Shown: piece after piece, positions 40,743-48,993 of the stretch
How the letters are laid out: every line of letters begins with the position of its first letter
How positions within the stretch are numbered: the first letter of the stretch is position 1
Assembly (NCBI RefSeq): GCF_007097155.1
Contig: NZ_VJWA01000001.1
Coordinates: forward strand, 1,459,501-1,523,500
Direction: 5' to 3'
Length of the DNA stretch: 64,000 bases
DNA from: Glacieibacterium frigidum
GTDB taxonomy: Bacteria; Pseudomonadota; Alphaproteobacteria; Sphingomonadales; Sphingomonadaceae
Position numbers and translations under genes: made by a program
Notes under the pieces: model-generated
Told to the model about the DNA's origin: nothing
Seen by the model: the letters and a program-made list of their open reading frames with translations, nothing else
The model's database searches: none

Positions 40743-41555
40743 ATGATCAAGAAGACGCTCACCGCCGCAGCGCTCGCCGCCGGCACGATGTTCGTTGCCG
40801 CCACGCCGGCCCAGGCGGTCATCACGACCTTCGCCCAGTACCAGGCGCTGCCCGGCCAGACCGCGAACATCTACTGGAAGAACAATGCCGCGGACAATTC
40901 GACCGGCACCGGCGGCTCGATCTACACGACCGCCACGAACAGCTCGACCGTCGCCGGTTCGCGCCTCGTCAGCTTCTCGTTCCTGCAGCCGAGCCTCGCG
41001 GCGTTCGTCACGAACGTCAACGCGTCGTTCACTCTCAACGCCTCGGTCGCCGCGACGCCGGCGCTCCTCGCTGGCGGCTTCCTGATCCAGCCGGGCATTG
41101 CGGGCAGCTTCTCGTTCCTGACGACGGCGCCGATCACGGTCGGTAACACCTTCTATGCAACCGGCTCGAACCTGCTCAGCGCGACGTTCAGCCAGGGCGC
41201 GATCGTCGGTCAGCGCAACGGCACGTCGGGTTCGTTCTCGGCGACGTCGGAAGATCCCGCCGACACGATCGTCTACACCTCGGACTTCCTGACCTTCGAC
41301 CCCACGTCGTCGCTCGACTTCTCGCTGTCGCTGACCTCGATCACGGGTGTCCTGCAGGCGGTTCCGACCAACACCACGCCGACCCGCGCGCTGCGCTCGT
41401 TCCGCGCGCTCAGCACCGGTTCGTTCTCGTCGGATCCGGCGCCGATCGTCACCGCGATCCCCGAGCCGGCCGTTTGGGGCCTGATGATCGTCGGCTTCGG
41501 CATGGTCGGCCTGCAGACGCGCCGCCGCGCTCGCAACGCGACCGTCGCCGCCTAA
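40743..41555 (+). CDS. PEPxxWA-CTERM sorting domain protein 1
   Basis: 270 residues. Signal peptide 1-24 (AAALAAGTMFVAATPAQA), then a Ser/Thr/Asn-rich beta-type extracellular domain, and from residue 240 the sorting signal PEPAVWGLMIVGFGMVGLQ followed by the basic cluster RRRAR. Such proteins are processed by an exosortase and displayed at the surface with exopolysaccharide. The start is the ATG at 40743 after GGAG. It is monocistronic: sigma-54 promoter upstream, two tandem stem-loop terminators downstream. The passenger domain has no recognised function. The nearby sugar-phosphate transferase fits the known link between PEP-CTERM proteins and exopolysaccharide. Confidence 0.93.
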   Translation: MIKKTLTAAALAAGTMFVAATPAQAVITTFAQYQALPGQTANIYWKNNAADNSTGTGGSIYTTATNSSTVAGSRLVSFSFLQPSLAAFVTNVNASFTLNASVAATPALLAGGFLIQPGIAGSFSFLTTAPITVGNTFYATGSNLLSATFSQGAIVGQRNGTSGSFSATSEDPADTIVYTSDFLTFDPTSSLDFSLSLTSITGVLQAVPTNTTPTRALRSFRALSTGSFSSDPAPIVTAIPEPAVWGLMIVGFGMVGLQTRRRARNATVAA

Positions 41556-41562
41556 TCGATCC

Positions 41563-41584
41563 GGGCGGGCCTTCGGGCCCGCCC
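41563..41584 (+). terminator. First stem-loop after the PEP-CTERM gene
   Basis: GGGCGGGCC and GGCCCGCCC form a perfect 9-bp stem around a TTCG tetraloop, followed by GTTTC. It begins 7 bp after the stop codon. Confidence 0.75.
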
Positions 41585-41611
41585 GTTTCATGCTTTTCGT
41601 CACATCTCGAC

Positions 41612-41636
41612 AACGCGCCTTAGGGCGCGTTTTTTT
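41612..41636 (+). terminator. Second stem-loop, intrinsic terminator
   Basis: AACGCGCC and GGCGCGTT form a perfect 8-bp stem with a TTAG loop, followed directly by a run of T. This is a textbook intrinsic terminator 28 bp after the first stem-loop. Confidence 0.88.
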
Positions 41637-41711
41637 ATGCCCGACGCAGGCTGGCACGATTGCCTTTGCACCGCCGTTGGACGACGCTTCCCCGTAACAA
41701 GGGGGAAATAT

Positions 41712-43949
41712 ATGAAACCGCATTTCGCGCTGGCGCTCGTCAGCAGCGTCGCACTCGCCACCGCTGCGATCGCTGCACCGCCGGCGACCCAGGCCGCCCG
41801 CGAAGCCGCACTCGACGCTTCGGTCAGCGCCGCCGATCAGCAGGCCTGGCTCAAGTCGATGTCGTCGGCGCCCAATCATGTCGGCAGCCCGCACAACAAG
41901 GCCAATGCCGAATTCATCCTCGCGCAGTTCAAGGCGTGGGGCTGGGACGCGGCGATCGAGCAGTTCGACGTGCTGTACCCGACCCCCATCGCCACCGCCG
42001 TCGAGCTGGTCACGCCGCGCCGCGCGACGCTGGGCGGACAGGAGCCACCGATCGAAGGCGATGCGACGTCGAGCGCCGCGGGCATGCTGCCGCCCTATGT
42101 CGCATTCCAGGGCGACGGCGACGTCACGGCGGACGTCGTCTACGTCAATTACGGCCTGCCGGCCGACTATCTCGCGCTGGCGCGGCGCGGGGTCGACGTG
42201 AAGGGCAAGATCGCACTAGCGCGGTACGGCGGCGGCTGGCGCGGCTTGAAGCCCAAGCTGGCGCAGGAACATGGTGCGGTCGGGTGCATCATCTACTCGG
42301 ACCCGGCCGACGACGGCTACAAGCAGGGCGACACCTATCCGCGCGGCGGCGCGCGGCCGGCGAACGCCGTACAGCGCGGCTCGGTCGCCGACATGCCGAC
42401 CTATCCCGGTGATCCGCTGACGCCGGGCTATGGCGCGGTCCCCGGAGCGAAGCGCCTGGCGCGCGCCGATGCACCGACGATCCTCAAGATCCCCGTGCTG
42501 CCGATGTCCTATGCCGATGCGACGCAGATCCTGAGCAGCCTCGGCGGGCCCAAGGCGCCCGCGACCTGGATCGGCGCACTGCCGCTGACCTATCATCTGG
42601 GCGGCGACGGCAAGACGAGCGTGCGGCTGATGGTGAAGTCGGACTGGTCGTTGAAGCCTGCGTACAACGTCATCGCCCGCCTGAAGGGCGCCAAATATCC
42701 CGACCAGTGGGTGGTCCGCGGCAACCACCACGATGCCTGGGTCTTCGGCGCGATGGACCCGCTGTCGGGCAATGTCGCGATGCTGTCCGAAGCCAAGGCG
42801 CTGGGTGCGCTGGCGAAAACCGGATGGCGGCCGGCGCGGACGATCGTCTACGCCAGCTGGGACGCCGAGGAGCCGATGCTGCTCGGCTCAACCGAATGGG
42901 TCGAGCATCACACCGCCGAGCTCAGGGCGAAGGCGGTCATCTACATCAACACCGATGGCAACGGCCGCGGCTTTTTAAGCGCGGAAGGCAGCCACAGCTG
43001 GCAGCATCTGGTCAGCGAGGTGGGACGCGACGTGCGCGATCCGCAGACCGGCGTGCCCGTCTTGAAGCGCCTGCAGTCGGGCCTCCTCGCCGAAGCCTAT
43101 GACGGCATCGGGCGCACCGAGCCCGCGCAGCTGGCGGCGGCGGAGAAGGGCGGCGACCTGCTGATGGGTCCGCTCGGCTCAGGCTCCGACTATTCGCCGT
43201 TCCTGCAGCATCTCGGCATCGCGTCGCTCAACATCGCCTATGGCGGCGAGGACGAGAGCGGCGGCGTCTACCACTCGATCTACGACAGCTACGACCATTT
43301 CACGAAGTTCGACGATCCCCGCCTCGCTTACGGCGCGGCGCTGTCCAAGACCGTCGGGCGGCTGGTCCTGCGCATCGCCGACGCCGACACGCCGCCGGTT
43401 CGCTTCGGCGACTTCGCCGACACCGTCGCACGCTACCTGAGCGAAGTCCGCCAGCTCGGCGACGACCGCCGCGCCAAGGACGCCAAGCGCCGCACGCTGG
43501 CCGACGACGGAGCGTTCAAGCTGGCGACGGACCCGCTTGCCCCGGTCGCGCCGCCCGCCGAGGAACCGGCAACCCCCTATGTCGAGCTCGCGGTCCTCGA
43601 GAACGCCGTCGCGCGCCTCGGCGCCAGTGCGAAGGCCTATGACGCGGCCTATGCGGCGCATGGCAGGACGCTGGCGCCGGCGACGCGGGTGCAGCTCAAT
43701 ACGGCACTGCGCGACATCGACCAGCTGCTTCTCGACAACCGCGGCCTGCCCGGCCGGCCGTGGTACAAGAACCTCGTCTATGCCCCGGGCCGCTTCACCG
43801 GCTATGGCGCGAAGACGCTGCCCGGGGTGCGCGAGGCGATCGAGGAACGCCGTTTCGCCGACGCCGATCTCTACGCGGAACGGACGGCGAAGGCGCTGGA
43901 CGCCTATGCGGCCCGCCTCGACGCCGCAACCGCTATAATCGGCAGATAG
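41712..43949 (+). CDS. M28B family zinc peptidase (glutamate carboxypeptidase II-like)
   Basis: 745 residues, secreted (signal 1-20). A PA-type insert (around 130-330) lies within the M28 fold, and a C-terminal TFR-dimer-like helical domain follows. Zinc ligands match glutamate carboxypeptidase II: the second His and the Asp of GNHHDAWVFGAMDP, the Glu pair of SWDAEEPMLLGSTEW, the Asp of INTDGNGRG and the His of VYHSIYDSYDHF. It probably trims acidic dipeptides or oligopeptides in the periplasm. A GGGGGA ribosome binding site precedes the ATG at 41712. It sits behind a strong terminator, so it needs its own promoter. Confidence 0.94.
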   Translation: MKPHFALALVSSVALATAAIAAPPATQAAREAALDASVSAADQQAWLKSMSSAPNHVGSPHNKANAEFILAQFKAWGWDAAIEQFDVLYPTPIATAVELVTPRRATLGGQEPPIEGDATSSAAGMLPPYVAFQGDGDVTADVVYVNYGLPADYLALARRGVDVKGKIALARYGGGWRGLKPKLAQEHGAVGCIIYSDPADDGYKQGDTYPRGGARPANAVQRGSVADMPTYPGDPLTPGYGAVPGAKRLARADAPTILKIPVLPMSYADATQILSSLGGPKAPATWIGALPLTYHLGGDGKTSVRLMVKSDWSLKPAYNVIARLKGAKYPDQWVVRGNHHDAWVFGAMDPLSGNVAMLSEAKALGALAKTGWRPARTIVYASWDAEEPMLLGSTEWVEHHTAELRAKAVIYINTDGNGRGFLSAEGSHSWQHLVSEVGRDVRDPQTGVPVLKRLQSGLLAEAYDGIGRTEPAQLAAAEKGGDLLMGPLGSGSDYSPFLQHLGIASLNIAYGGEDESGGVYHSIYDSYDHFTKFDDPRLAYGAALSKTVGRLVLRIADADTPPVRFGDFADTVARYLSEVRQLGDDRRAKDAKRRTLADDGAFKLATDPLAPVAPPAEEPATPYVELAVLENAVARLGASAKAYDAAYAAHGRTLAPATRVQLNTALRDIDQLLLDNRGLPGRPWYKNLVYAPGRFTGYGAKTLPGVREAIEERRFADADLYAERTAKALDAYAARLDAATAIIGR

Positions 43950-43997
43950 TCGCTATAAGTCGTTGGTTTTAAACAGATTATGGTAGTCTAGGGACGC

Positions 43998-44024
43998 GGG
44001 AGGCACTTCTTGAAAGTGCCTCCC
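43998..44024. terminator. Bidirectional stem-loop between the M28B and cysK genes
   Basis: GGGAGGCACTT (43998-44008) pairs perfectly with AAGTGCCTCCC (44014-44024) around a 5-nt loop, between two convergent genes. No T-run is present on either side. Confidence 0.7.
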
Positions 44025-44061
44025 CGGTGTCAAATTCGCTTACTTGTTCATATTCGTCGGC

Positions 44062-44982
44062 TCACGCCGTCGGCAGGAAGTCGGGCACCGACAGATAGCG
44101 CTCGCCGGTGTCGTAGTTGAAGCCCAGCACACGCGCGCCCTCGGGCAGTTCGGGCAGCTTCTGCTTGATTGCTTGCAACGTCGCGCCGCTCGAAATGCCG
44201 ACCAGCATGCCCTCCTCGGCGGCGGCACGCAGCGCCATCGCCTTGGCGTCGTCGGGCGACACCTGAATGACGCCGTCGAGCAGCTGGGTGTGGAGGTTGG
44301 CCGGCACGAAGCCCGCGCCGATCCCCTGGATGGCATGCGGTCCCGGCTGGCCGCCCGAGATGACGGGCGACAGCGTCGGCTCGACCGCGAACACCTTCAT
44401 GTCGGGCCAATGGGGCTTCAGCGCCTGCGCGACGCCGGTGATGTGCCCGCCGGTCCCGACGCCGGTGATCAGCGCGTGCGGCGGCGCATCGGCGAAGTCG
44501 GCGAGGATCTCCATCGCGGTCGTACGGACGTGCACGTCGATGTTGGCCGGGTTCTCGAACTGCTGCGGCGTCCAGGCGCCCGGCGTCGCGGCGACGATCT
44601 CGGCCGCGCGCTCGATGGCGCCCTTCATGCCCTTCTCGCGCGGCGTCAGGTCGAAGCTCGCGCCGTACGCCAGCATCAGGCGGCGGCGCTCGAGCGACAT
44701 TGACTCGGGCATCACGAGGACGAGCTTGTAGCCCTTGACCGCGGCGACCATCGCCAGCCCGATGCCGGTGTTCCCACTGGTCGGCTCGACGATCGTGCCG
44801 CCGGGTAGCAGCGTGCCGTTCGCCTCGGCCGCCTCGATCATCGCGAGGGCGATGCGGTCCTTGATCGATCCTGCGGGGTTCGCGCGCTCGGACTTGATCC
44901 ACACCTCGTTGTCCGGAAACAGCCGCGCCATGCGGATGTGCGGCGTGTTGCCGATGGTCGCGAGGATATTGGCGGCTTTCAT
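44062..44982 (-). CDS. cysK: Cysteine synthase A (O-acetylserine sulfhydrylase)
   Basis: 306 residues, fold-type II PLP enzyme making cysteine from O-acetylserine and sulfide. The PLP Lys is in [11 protein letters not shown] near residue 42, the substrate loop is [11 protein letters not shown], the PLP phosphate loop is [13 protein letters not shown] around 180, and the PLP-pyridine Ser is in VGISSGAT. It is second in a leftward pair, 27 bp after an MFS transporter gene; cysE is not adjacent. A bidirectional stem-loop follows it. Confidence 0.96.
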   Translation of the reverse strand: MKAANILATIGNTPHIRMARLFPDNEVWIKSERANPAGSIKDRIALAMIEAAEANGTLLPGGTIVEPTSGNTGIGLAMVAAVKGYKLVLVMPESMSLERRRLMLAYGASFDLTPREKGMKGAIERAAEIVAATPGAWTPQQFENPANIDVHVRTTAMEILADFADAPPHALITGVGTGGHITGVAQALKPHWPDMKVFAVEPTLSPVISGGQPGPHAIQGIGAGFVPANLHTQLLDGVIQVSPDDAKAMALRAAAEEGMLVGISSGATLQAIKQKLPELPEGARVLGFNYDTGERYLSVPDFLPTA

Positions 44983-45009
44983 GGGCGTGCGCTCCTTGGA
45001 TCGGGGGCC

Positions 45010-46245
45010 TTATACGCGATTCTCGGGCGCAACGAAGCGGTCGGCCTTGCGCAGTTCGGGAAACAGCAGCGCCCAGGTGATCGTCACGAGCACTGCCGCG
45101 ATGCCGCCGTAGATCACCGCGTTCACCGGCCCGAACCACGCCGCGGTCAGTCCGCTCTCGAATTCGCCGAGCTCGTTGGAGGCCGAGATGAACAGCATCG
45201 ACACCGCCGAGACGCGGCCGCGCATGCTGTCGGGGGTGTGCAGCTGGATCAGCGACGAGCGAACATAGACCGAGATCATGTCGGCGGCGCCCAGCACGGC
45301 GAGGCACCCCAGCGAAAGCATGAGATTGCGCGAAAAGCCGAAGACGATGGTTGCAAGTCCGAACAGCCCGACGCAGGCGAACATCGTGTTGCCGACGTGA
45401 CGCTGCAGCGGCCGACGGGTCAGCCATAGCGCGGTCAGCGCCGCCCCCGCGGCCGGTGCGGCGCGCAGCGGGCCCAACCCCTCGACGCCGACGTGGAGGA
45501 CATCGCGTGCGAACACCGGCAGCATCGCCGTCGCGCCGCCGAGCAGCACGGCGAACAGGTCGAGCGTGATCGCGCCGAGGACGATGCGGTTGCGGCGGAC
45601 GTACGACAGCCCCTCGATCGTCGACTGCAGCGGCGATAGGTCGGACGGCACCGGGCGCGGTACCGGGGTGATGAGGAACAGGCCGGTCAGCGCGACCGCG
45701 AACAGCACGGCGGCGGTCAGGTACGGCGCGGCGGGTGCGGCGGCGAACAGGAAGGCGCCGAGCGGCGGACCGATCACCGCGCCCGCCTGCCAGCCGATCG
45801 AATTCCAGGCGATCGCGGTCGGCAGCATGTCGCGCGGCACGAGGTTGGGGGCGAGCGCCGACAGCGACGGCCCGGCAAAGGCGCGCCCGACGCCGAGCAG
45901 CACGGCGACGACAAACAGCGCGGGCAGGGTGACCGCATCGTTGAGCGCCAGCACCCCCAGCACACTCGCGCACACCAGTTCGAGCGCCACCGCGCCGCGC
46001 GCGAGGTAGCGGCGATCGACGCGGTCGGCGATGTAGCCAACGGGCAGGGTCAGCACGAACAGCGGCAGGAACTGCGCCAGCCCGATCATGCCAAGCAGGA
46101 AAGCGGCATCGCGCGTCGACATGGTCTCGCGGGCCAGCGCATAGACCTGCCAGCCGATGACGATGACGAGCATCAGCCCCGCGACGGTCGACGCGAACTT
46201 GGCCGCCCAGAAGGCGCGGTAATTGGGTATGGCGAAGGGCGACAC
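45010..46245 (-). CDS. MFS transporter (EntS-like)
   Basis: 411 residues from a GTG at 46245 (VSPFAIPNYRAFW); a TTG at 46281 touches an upstream stem-loop and is less likely. Twelve hydrophobic helices. Loop 2-3 contains the MFS signature variant VGYIADRVDRR. The NYRAFWAAKFASTVAG start is typical of the EntS/DUF894 branch, which exports small molecules such as siderophores. It is followed closely by cysK, which raises the possibility of a role in thiol or amino-acid export; that is inference. Confidence 0.88.
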   Translation of the reverse strand: MSPFAIPNYRAFWAAKFASTVAGLMLVIVIGWQVYALARETMSTRDAAFLLGMIGLAQFLPLFVLTLPVGYIADRVDRRYLARGAVALELVCASVLGVLALNDAVTLPALFVVAVLLGVGRAFAGPSLSALAPNLVPRDMLPTAIAWNSIGWQAGAVIGPPLGAFLFAAAPAAPYLTAAVLFAVALTGLFLITPVPRPVPSDLSPLQSTIEGLSYVRRNRIVLGAITLDLFAVLLGGATAMLPVFARDVLHVGVEGLGPLRAAPAAGAALTALWLTRRPLQRHVGNTMFACVGLFGLATIVFGFSRNLMLSLGCLAVLGAADMISVYVRSSLIQLHTPDSMRGRVSAVSMLFISASNELGEFESGLTAAWFGPVNAVIYGGIAAVLVTITWALLFPELRKADRFVAPENRV

Positions 46246-46281
46246 GGCCCTGCTGCTAAGGGGCGAGACGCACGAGGGCAA

Positions 46282-46309
46282 GGACCGGACGCGGGCCAGC
46301 GTCCGGTCC
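46282..46309. terminator. Perfect stem-loop between PEP-CTERM gene 2 and the MFS gene
   Basis: GGACCGGACGC (46282-46292) pairs with GCGTCCGGTCC (46299-46309), a perfect 11-bp stem with a 6-nt loop, 15 bp after the stop of the leftward PEP-CTERM gene. It probably ends that transcript. Confidence 0.65.
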
Positions 46310-46324
46310 AGCCCCCCGGGGGCG

Positions 46325-46960
46325 TCAGGCGGTGACGCGCGCGCGGGGCCGTCGTGCGCGAACCAGGCCGCCGGACAGGAAGAAGCCGCCGATCATCAGC
46401 GCCCAGGTCGCGGGCTCGGGCACCGCGGCGAAGGGCGTCGGGTTGATCTGGTAGCTGATCGAGACCGAGGTGATCTCATAGGGTGCTGCCAGTGCATCGA
46501 TCACGGCGCTGCCGAACAGGCCGGTAAAGCTGAACGCCTCGCCGAAGGCACGCCCGCCGATCAGCCCGACGCAATTGCCGCAGCCAGCCGGTTGTGGATT
46601 GGGCAGATCGCCAACAAGCCCTGTGAGGTTCAGCACGCCGCTCGTCGCGACGGGCTCGATCGGCGGTATCATCGCATCGAAATTGATGCCGACGAACTGA
46701 GCATAGCCGGGGGTGGCAAACGACTTCGGCACGACGAAGCTCCCGTCGAGCGCGACGGTGAACTGGATGGTGTCCCCGGCTTCGACGGTGAACGGGGTGA
46801 TGTCGCTGAGCGTCAGCCCGCCCGCCTGGAAGTCGATGTTGTTGAAGGTGAAGCTGCCCGAGGTCATGTTGGCGATCATGCCGGTCAGGTCGAGCGTGTA
46901 GGTCGCTGCAGTGGCCGGCGTAGCGACCAGCGCAAGCGCCGCGAAAGCATGGCGAAGCAT
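46325..46960 (-). CDS. PEPxxWA-CTERM sorting domain protein 2
   Basis: 211 residues with signal peptide (MLRHAFAALALVATPATA), a beta-rich passenger, and from residue 181 the signal PEPATWALMIGGFFLSGGL plus the basic end RARRPRARVTA. A CGNC pair occurs in mid-protein. The passenger is unrelated in obvious sequence to PEP-CTERM protein 1. It is divergent from a LuxR-type regulator gene, with a sigma-54-like site in the shared 160-bp gap. Confidence 0.91.
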   Translation of the reverse strand: MLRHAFAALALVATPATAATYTLDLTGMIANMTSGSFTFNNIDFQAGGLTLSDITPFTVEAGDTIQFTVALDGSFVVPKSFATPGYAQFVGINFDAMIPPIEPVATSGVLNLTGLVGDLPNPQPAGCGNCVGLIGGRAFGEAFSFTGLFGSAVIDALAAPYEITSVSISYQINPTPFAAVPEPATWALMIGGFFLSGGLVRARRPRARVTA

Positions 46961-47082
46961 CTTGTTACCCCCTGTTGCCGCGACCTGTGCATCGCGAAGG
47001 GCAGGGGTAGCGGGCCGGCGCGGGGTGCATAACTGGCGAAACCGGGAGGGTCGGCGAAAAGCTTGCCAAATCGTTACGTTCC

Positions 47083-47098
47083 AGCGAAGATCATGCCA
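47083..47098 (-). promoter_or_regulatory. Sigma-54-like site upstream of PEP-CTERM gene 2
   Basis: Minus-strand TGGCATG-ATCT-TCGCT keeps the essential GG and GC dinucleotides at the correct spacing but departs from consensus at two positions. The start codon lies about 120 bp downstream. It is weaker than the sites at 40640 and 63650. Confidence 0.45.
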
Positions 47099-47120
47099 GT
47101 CTAGGTCGGGGTGCGCGCCG

Positions 47121-47843
47121 ATGCTGTCGCATGTGCTTATGCTCGGACAGGACGCGCTCGCCGCGCCGACACCAGTGGCTGCCAGCGAGGCCTTCTTCCG
47201 CAGCCTGCAGCCGTTCGGCGCGACCTATATCCAGACGCGCGCCTATCGCCGCCCGCGCGCGCGGCTGACGTCCGACAGCCACTGGTCGGCGGGCGGCTTC
47301 ATCCTGCGCTACGCGCCCGACGGCTGGGTCGACAGCGTGGCGTTCGACTATGTCTGCTTCGAGAACAACCCGCTGCTCGACGCCATCCGGCTGGGGCAGA
47401 CCTGCTACCGCTTCAGCGACTTCGCACCGCGCAACCGGCGGTTCGGCCGCTATTGGGAGGCGCTGGCCGAAGCACGGATCCACGATGCCCTGTGCGCGAC
47501 ATCCTACGGCGCGGCCGGGGCGATCGCCTCACTGCATCTGGGCTTCGGCGACGGCGGCCTGGGTCCCGACGAGGCGCGCGCGATCCAGATGGCGGGGCTG
47601 CTGCTGACCGAGCGCCTGATCGGCTTCGGCCTCCCCGATGCGCCCGAGGGTCCGCGCCTGACCCCGCGCGAGCGCGATGCGCTGGCGTTCGTCGCGGAGG
47701 GCAAGACCGACTGGGAGATCGCGACGATCCTTGGCCTGTCGGAATCGACCGCGCGCTTCCACGTCGACAATGCGCGGCGCAAGCTGGGCGCGGTCAACCG
47801 CAGCCACGCCGTCGCCCGACTGATCACCGAACGGCTGCTTTAG
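47121..47843 (+). CDS. LuxR-family transcriptional regulator
   Basis: 240 residues. The C-terminal LuxR helix-turn-helix is clear (LTPRERDALAFVAEGKTDWE, then LSESTARFHVDNARRKLG, about 175-235). The N-terminal about 165 residues resemble an autoinducer-binding domain in length and aromatic content (HWSAGGFILRYAPDGW, DYVCFENNPLLDAIR), but the canonical ligand residues cannot be matched with certainty. No luxI-type synthase lies in the window, so it would be a solo. It is divergent from PEP-CTERM gene 2, a candidate target. Confidence 0.85.
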   Translation: MLSHVLMLGQDALAAPTPVAASEAFFRSLQPFGATYIQTRAYRRPRARLTSDSHWSAGGFILRYAPDGWVDSVAFDYVCFENNPLLDAIRLGQTCYRFSDFAPRNRRFGRYWEALAEARIHDALCATSYGAAGAIASLHLGFGDGGLGPDEARAIQMAGLLLTERLIGFGLPDAPEGPRLTPRERDALAFVAEGKTDWEIATILGLSESTARFHVDNARRKLGAVNRSHAVARLITERLL

Positions 47844-47883
47844 CCGCTTTCCGGCTTCCGCATTCGGTGCGGTTCGATTATTG

Positions 47884-47916
47884 CGCGTGGCTGTTCGTTT
47901 ATTGCGAGACCACGCG
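47884..47916 (+). promoter_or_regulatory. Stem-loop ending at the dehydrogenase start codon
   Basis: CGCGTGG (47884-47890) and CCACGCG (47910-47916) can pair, closing a 19-nt loop that contains the purine-rich GCGAGA; the ATG follows directly at 47917. It may influence translation. Confidence 0.3.
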
Positions 47917-48951
47917 ATGCTTTTCGATGCCGCCGACTATGACGCCCATGAGGCGGTTCACTTCGCGAGCGATGCCGCGAGCGGACTGCAGGCGATCATC
48001 GCGGTCCATTCGACGCACCTCGGGCCGGCGGCGGGCGGGTGCCGCTGGTGGACCTATGCCGACGATGCGGCGGCGCTGACCGACGCGCTGCGCCTGTCGC
48101 GCGGCATGAGCTACAAAAATGCGATGGCCGGCCTGCCGATGGGCGGCGGCAAGGCAGTAATCCTGAAGGGCGCTCCCAAGACCGAAGAAATGCTGGAGGC
48201 GTTCGGCAGCGCGATCGATGGGCTCGGCGGGCGCTATGTCACCGCCGAGGATGTCGGCATGTCCGACGCCGACATGACGGTCATCGCGCGGCGCACGCGC
48301 CACGTGTCGGGCCTGCCGGTGGCGGGGGGTGCCGCGGGCGGCAACCCGGGGCCGTCTACTGCCGAGGGTGTGTTCGTCGGCATGCGCGCGGCGGTGCGCC
48401 ACAAGCTGGGCCGCGATCTCGCCGGCACCCATGTCGCGGTGCAGGGGCTGGGCAGCGTCGGGCACGCGCTAGTCCGCAAGCTGGCGGCGGCGGGCGCGAA
48501 GCTGTCGGTCGCCGACATCGACGAGGCGCGTGCGGCGCGCGTCGCGGACGAGGTCGGCGCGACGCTCGTCGACAATGCGGCGATCATGACGGTGGCGGCG
48601 GACGTGTTCAGCCCCAATGCGCTGGGTGCGATTCTGACCGAGTTCAGCATCGCGCGGCTGGATGTCGCCGTTGTCGCAGGCGCGGCGAACAACCAGCTCG
48701 CGACGCCTGCCGACGGCGCGCGGGTCGCGGCGCGCGGCATCCTCTATGCGCCCGACTATGTCATCAATGCTGGCGGAATCATCAATGTCGCGACCGAATA
48801 CCTGGGTTCGGGCGACGCCGCCGGCGTTGCGGCGCAGATTGCGCGCATCGAGGGGCGCCTGGCGGACATCTTCGCCGAGGCCGACGCCAGTGGGCGGGCA
48901 ACGGACGCGGTCGCCGATGCCATGGCGCGCAAGCTGATCGGGCGCGGCTGA
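47917..48951 (+). CDS. Leucine/phenylalanine/valine dehydrogenase family protein
   Basis: 344 residues. NAD-dependent oxidative deamination of a branched-chain or aromatic amino acid. The catalytic Lys motif is SYKNAMAGLPMGGGKAVI around residue 67, the second Lys/Asp region is TAEDVGMSDADM, and the Rossmann loop is VQGLGSVGHALV near residue 175. AGAANNQLA and YAPDYVINAGGIINVATEY follow. Leucine dehydrogenases are slightly longer (about 364). Substrate choice among Leu, Val and Phe cannot be read from the sequence. It follows the LuxR gene by 73 bp and has a stem-loop next to its start. Confidence 0.92.
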   Translation: MLFDAADYDAHEAVHFASDAASGLQAIIAVHSTHLGPAAGGCRWWTYADDAAALTDALRLSRGMSYKNAMAGLPMGGGKAVILKGAPKTEEMLEAFGSAIDGLGGRYVTAEDVGMSDADMTVIARRTRHVSGLPVAGGAAGGNPGPSTAEGVFVGMRAAVRHKLGRDLAGTHVAVQGLGSVGHALVRKLAAAGAKLSVADIDEARAARVADEVGATLVDNAAIMTVAADVFSPNALGAILTEFSIARLDVAVVAGAANNQLATPADGARVAARGILYAPDYVINAGGIINVATEYLGSGDAAGVAAQIARIEGRLADIFAEADASGRATDAVADAMARKLIGRG

Positions 48952-48993
48952 CGCGTTGCGGAGCTCCGCATTTTCGGCCATGGTTATCACGCA

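Noticed and set aside
41652-41670. TGGCACG followed by TTGCA upstream of the M28B peptidase gene, resembling a sigma-54 promoter
   Set aside because: The spacing is 7 nt where the consensus needs 4, so the -24 and -12 elements are out of register.
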